Below are positions 63,623-64,000 of a stretch of 64,000 bases of DNA, piece after piece. The stretch covers positions 1 to 64,000 of the forward strand of contig CABIZV010000003.1 of the NCBI GenBank assembly GCA_902363335.1, read 5' to 3'. Position 1 is the first letter of the stretch. Every line of letters starts with the position of its first letter. Under the pieces are notes generated by a model. The model had not been told where the DNA came from and did not search any database. It worked only from the letters and a program-made list of their open reading frames with translations. Both the position numbers and the translations under genes were made by a program. Source of the DNA: Enterobacteriaceae bacterium. GTDB lineage: Bacteria; Pseudomonadota; Gammaproteobacteria; Enterobacterales; Enterobacteriaceae.

Positions 63623-64000
63623 ATGGCTATTAAACTGATTGCAATCGACATGGACGGAACGTTGCTGTTGCCGGACCACACTATTTCTCCTGCGGTAAAA
63701 AACGCACTCGCCGCGGCGCGTGCAAAAGGAGTCAATGTGGTTTTGACCACCGGGCGCCCTTACGCTGGCGTGCATAATTACCTGAAAGAGTTGGGTATGG
63801 AGCAGCCGGGGGATTACTGCATCACCTACAACGGTGCGCTGGTGCAGAAAGCGGGCGATGGCAGCACGGTCGCGCAGACGGCGCTGAGCTATGATGACTA
63901 CCGCTTCCTCGAAGCGTTGTCCCGCAAAGTGGGCTCACACTTCCATGCGCTGGATCGCAATACGCTCTACACCGCTAACCGTGATATCAGCTACTACACG
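63623..64000 (+). CDS. yidA: Sugar phosphatase YidA, 5' part (runs off the window)
   Basis: The first 126 residues of a HAD subfamily IIB (Cof-type) phosphatase; the E. coli protein has 270. The nucleophile motif is AIDMDGTLLLPD (about 7-18, Asp9) and motif II is LTTGRPYAG (about 44-52). The frame is open to the last base. Preceded by GGGGATC at the ribosome-site position. Confidence 0.95.
   Translation, partial: MAIKLIAIDMDGTLLLPDHTISPAVKNALAAARAKGVNVVLTTGRPYAGVHNYLKELGMEQPGDYCITYNGALVQKAGDGSTVAQTALSYDDYRFLEALSRKVGSHFHALDRNTLYTANRDISYYT

Overview
This window is the replication-origin neighbourhood of a gamma-proteobacterial chromosome of the family Enterobacteriaceae. The gene order (rrn leader, yieP-hsrA, rbsRKBCAD, kup, ravA-viaA, asnA/asnC, mioC, oriC, mnmG-rsmG, atpIBEFHAGDC, glmUS, pstSCAB-phoU, yieH, adeP, chrR, yieE, yidZ, mdtL, mnmE, yidCD-rnpA-rpmH, dnaA-dnaN-recF-gyrB, yidB, yidA) is that of the E. 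coli / Salmonella / Citrobacter / Enterobacter group, and most proteins look nearly identical to their E. coli counterparts. REP-type palindromes of the usual enteric kind sit in many intergenic gaps. The bgl/cbr genes (between phoU and yieH in E. coli) and the tnaCAB genes (near mnmE) are absent, so it is not a typical E. coli. I cannot name the genus from this alone.

Layout. 1-255 is the promoter/leader of a ribosomal RNA operon leaving the window on the minus strand. 0.4-8.5 kb: a FadR-type regulator, an MFS exporter and the whole ribose operon with its two RbsR operators. 8.5-13.6 kb: the Kup potassium transporter and the RavA-ViaA pair. 13.6-18.7 kb: asparagine synthesis, MioC, oriC with DnaA boxes and the AT-rich unwinding element, then the tRNA and rRNA modification genes mnmG and rsmG. 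18.7-26.3 kb: the complete F1Fo ATP synthase operon. 26.3-29.7 kb: accessory insert 1, with a Bax-inhibitor-like membrane protein, a CRP-site-rich locus that may encode a 23-residue peptide or small RNA, and a secreted PL9 pectate lyase with KdgR-like boxes. 30-33.5 kb: glmU-glmS, separated by three tandem copies of a 77-bp REP-containing unit. 33.5-39.2 kb: accessory insert 2, a four-gene chaperone-usher fimbrial operon behind an AT-rich promoter region at the glmS-pstS site. 39.3-44 kb: the Pho-controlled pst operon. 44.2-51.6 kb: metabolic genes, with accessory insert 3, an AT-rich Stealth-family sugar-phosphate transferase gene between yidZ and mdtL. It is flanked by direct repeats derived from the 3' end of mdtL. 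51.7-64 kb: an acetyltransferase, mnmE, the yidC-rpmH cluster, the dnaA-gyrB replication operon, yidB and the start of yidA.

The core is conventional. The novelty lies in the three accessory inserts and the tandem repeat inside glmUS. The best candidates for something undescribed are the CRP-flanked small ORF/sRNA locus at 27.15-27.45 kb and the orphan Stealth gene bounded by mdtL-tail duplications. Assignments rest on reading the sequence and on memory of E. coli proteins; no search was run.
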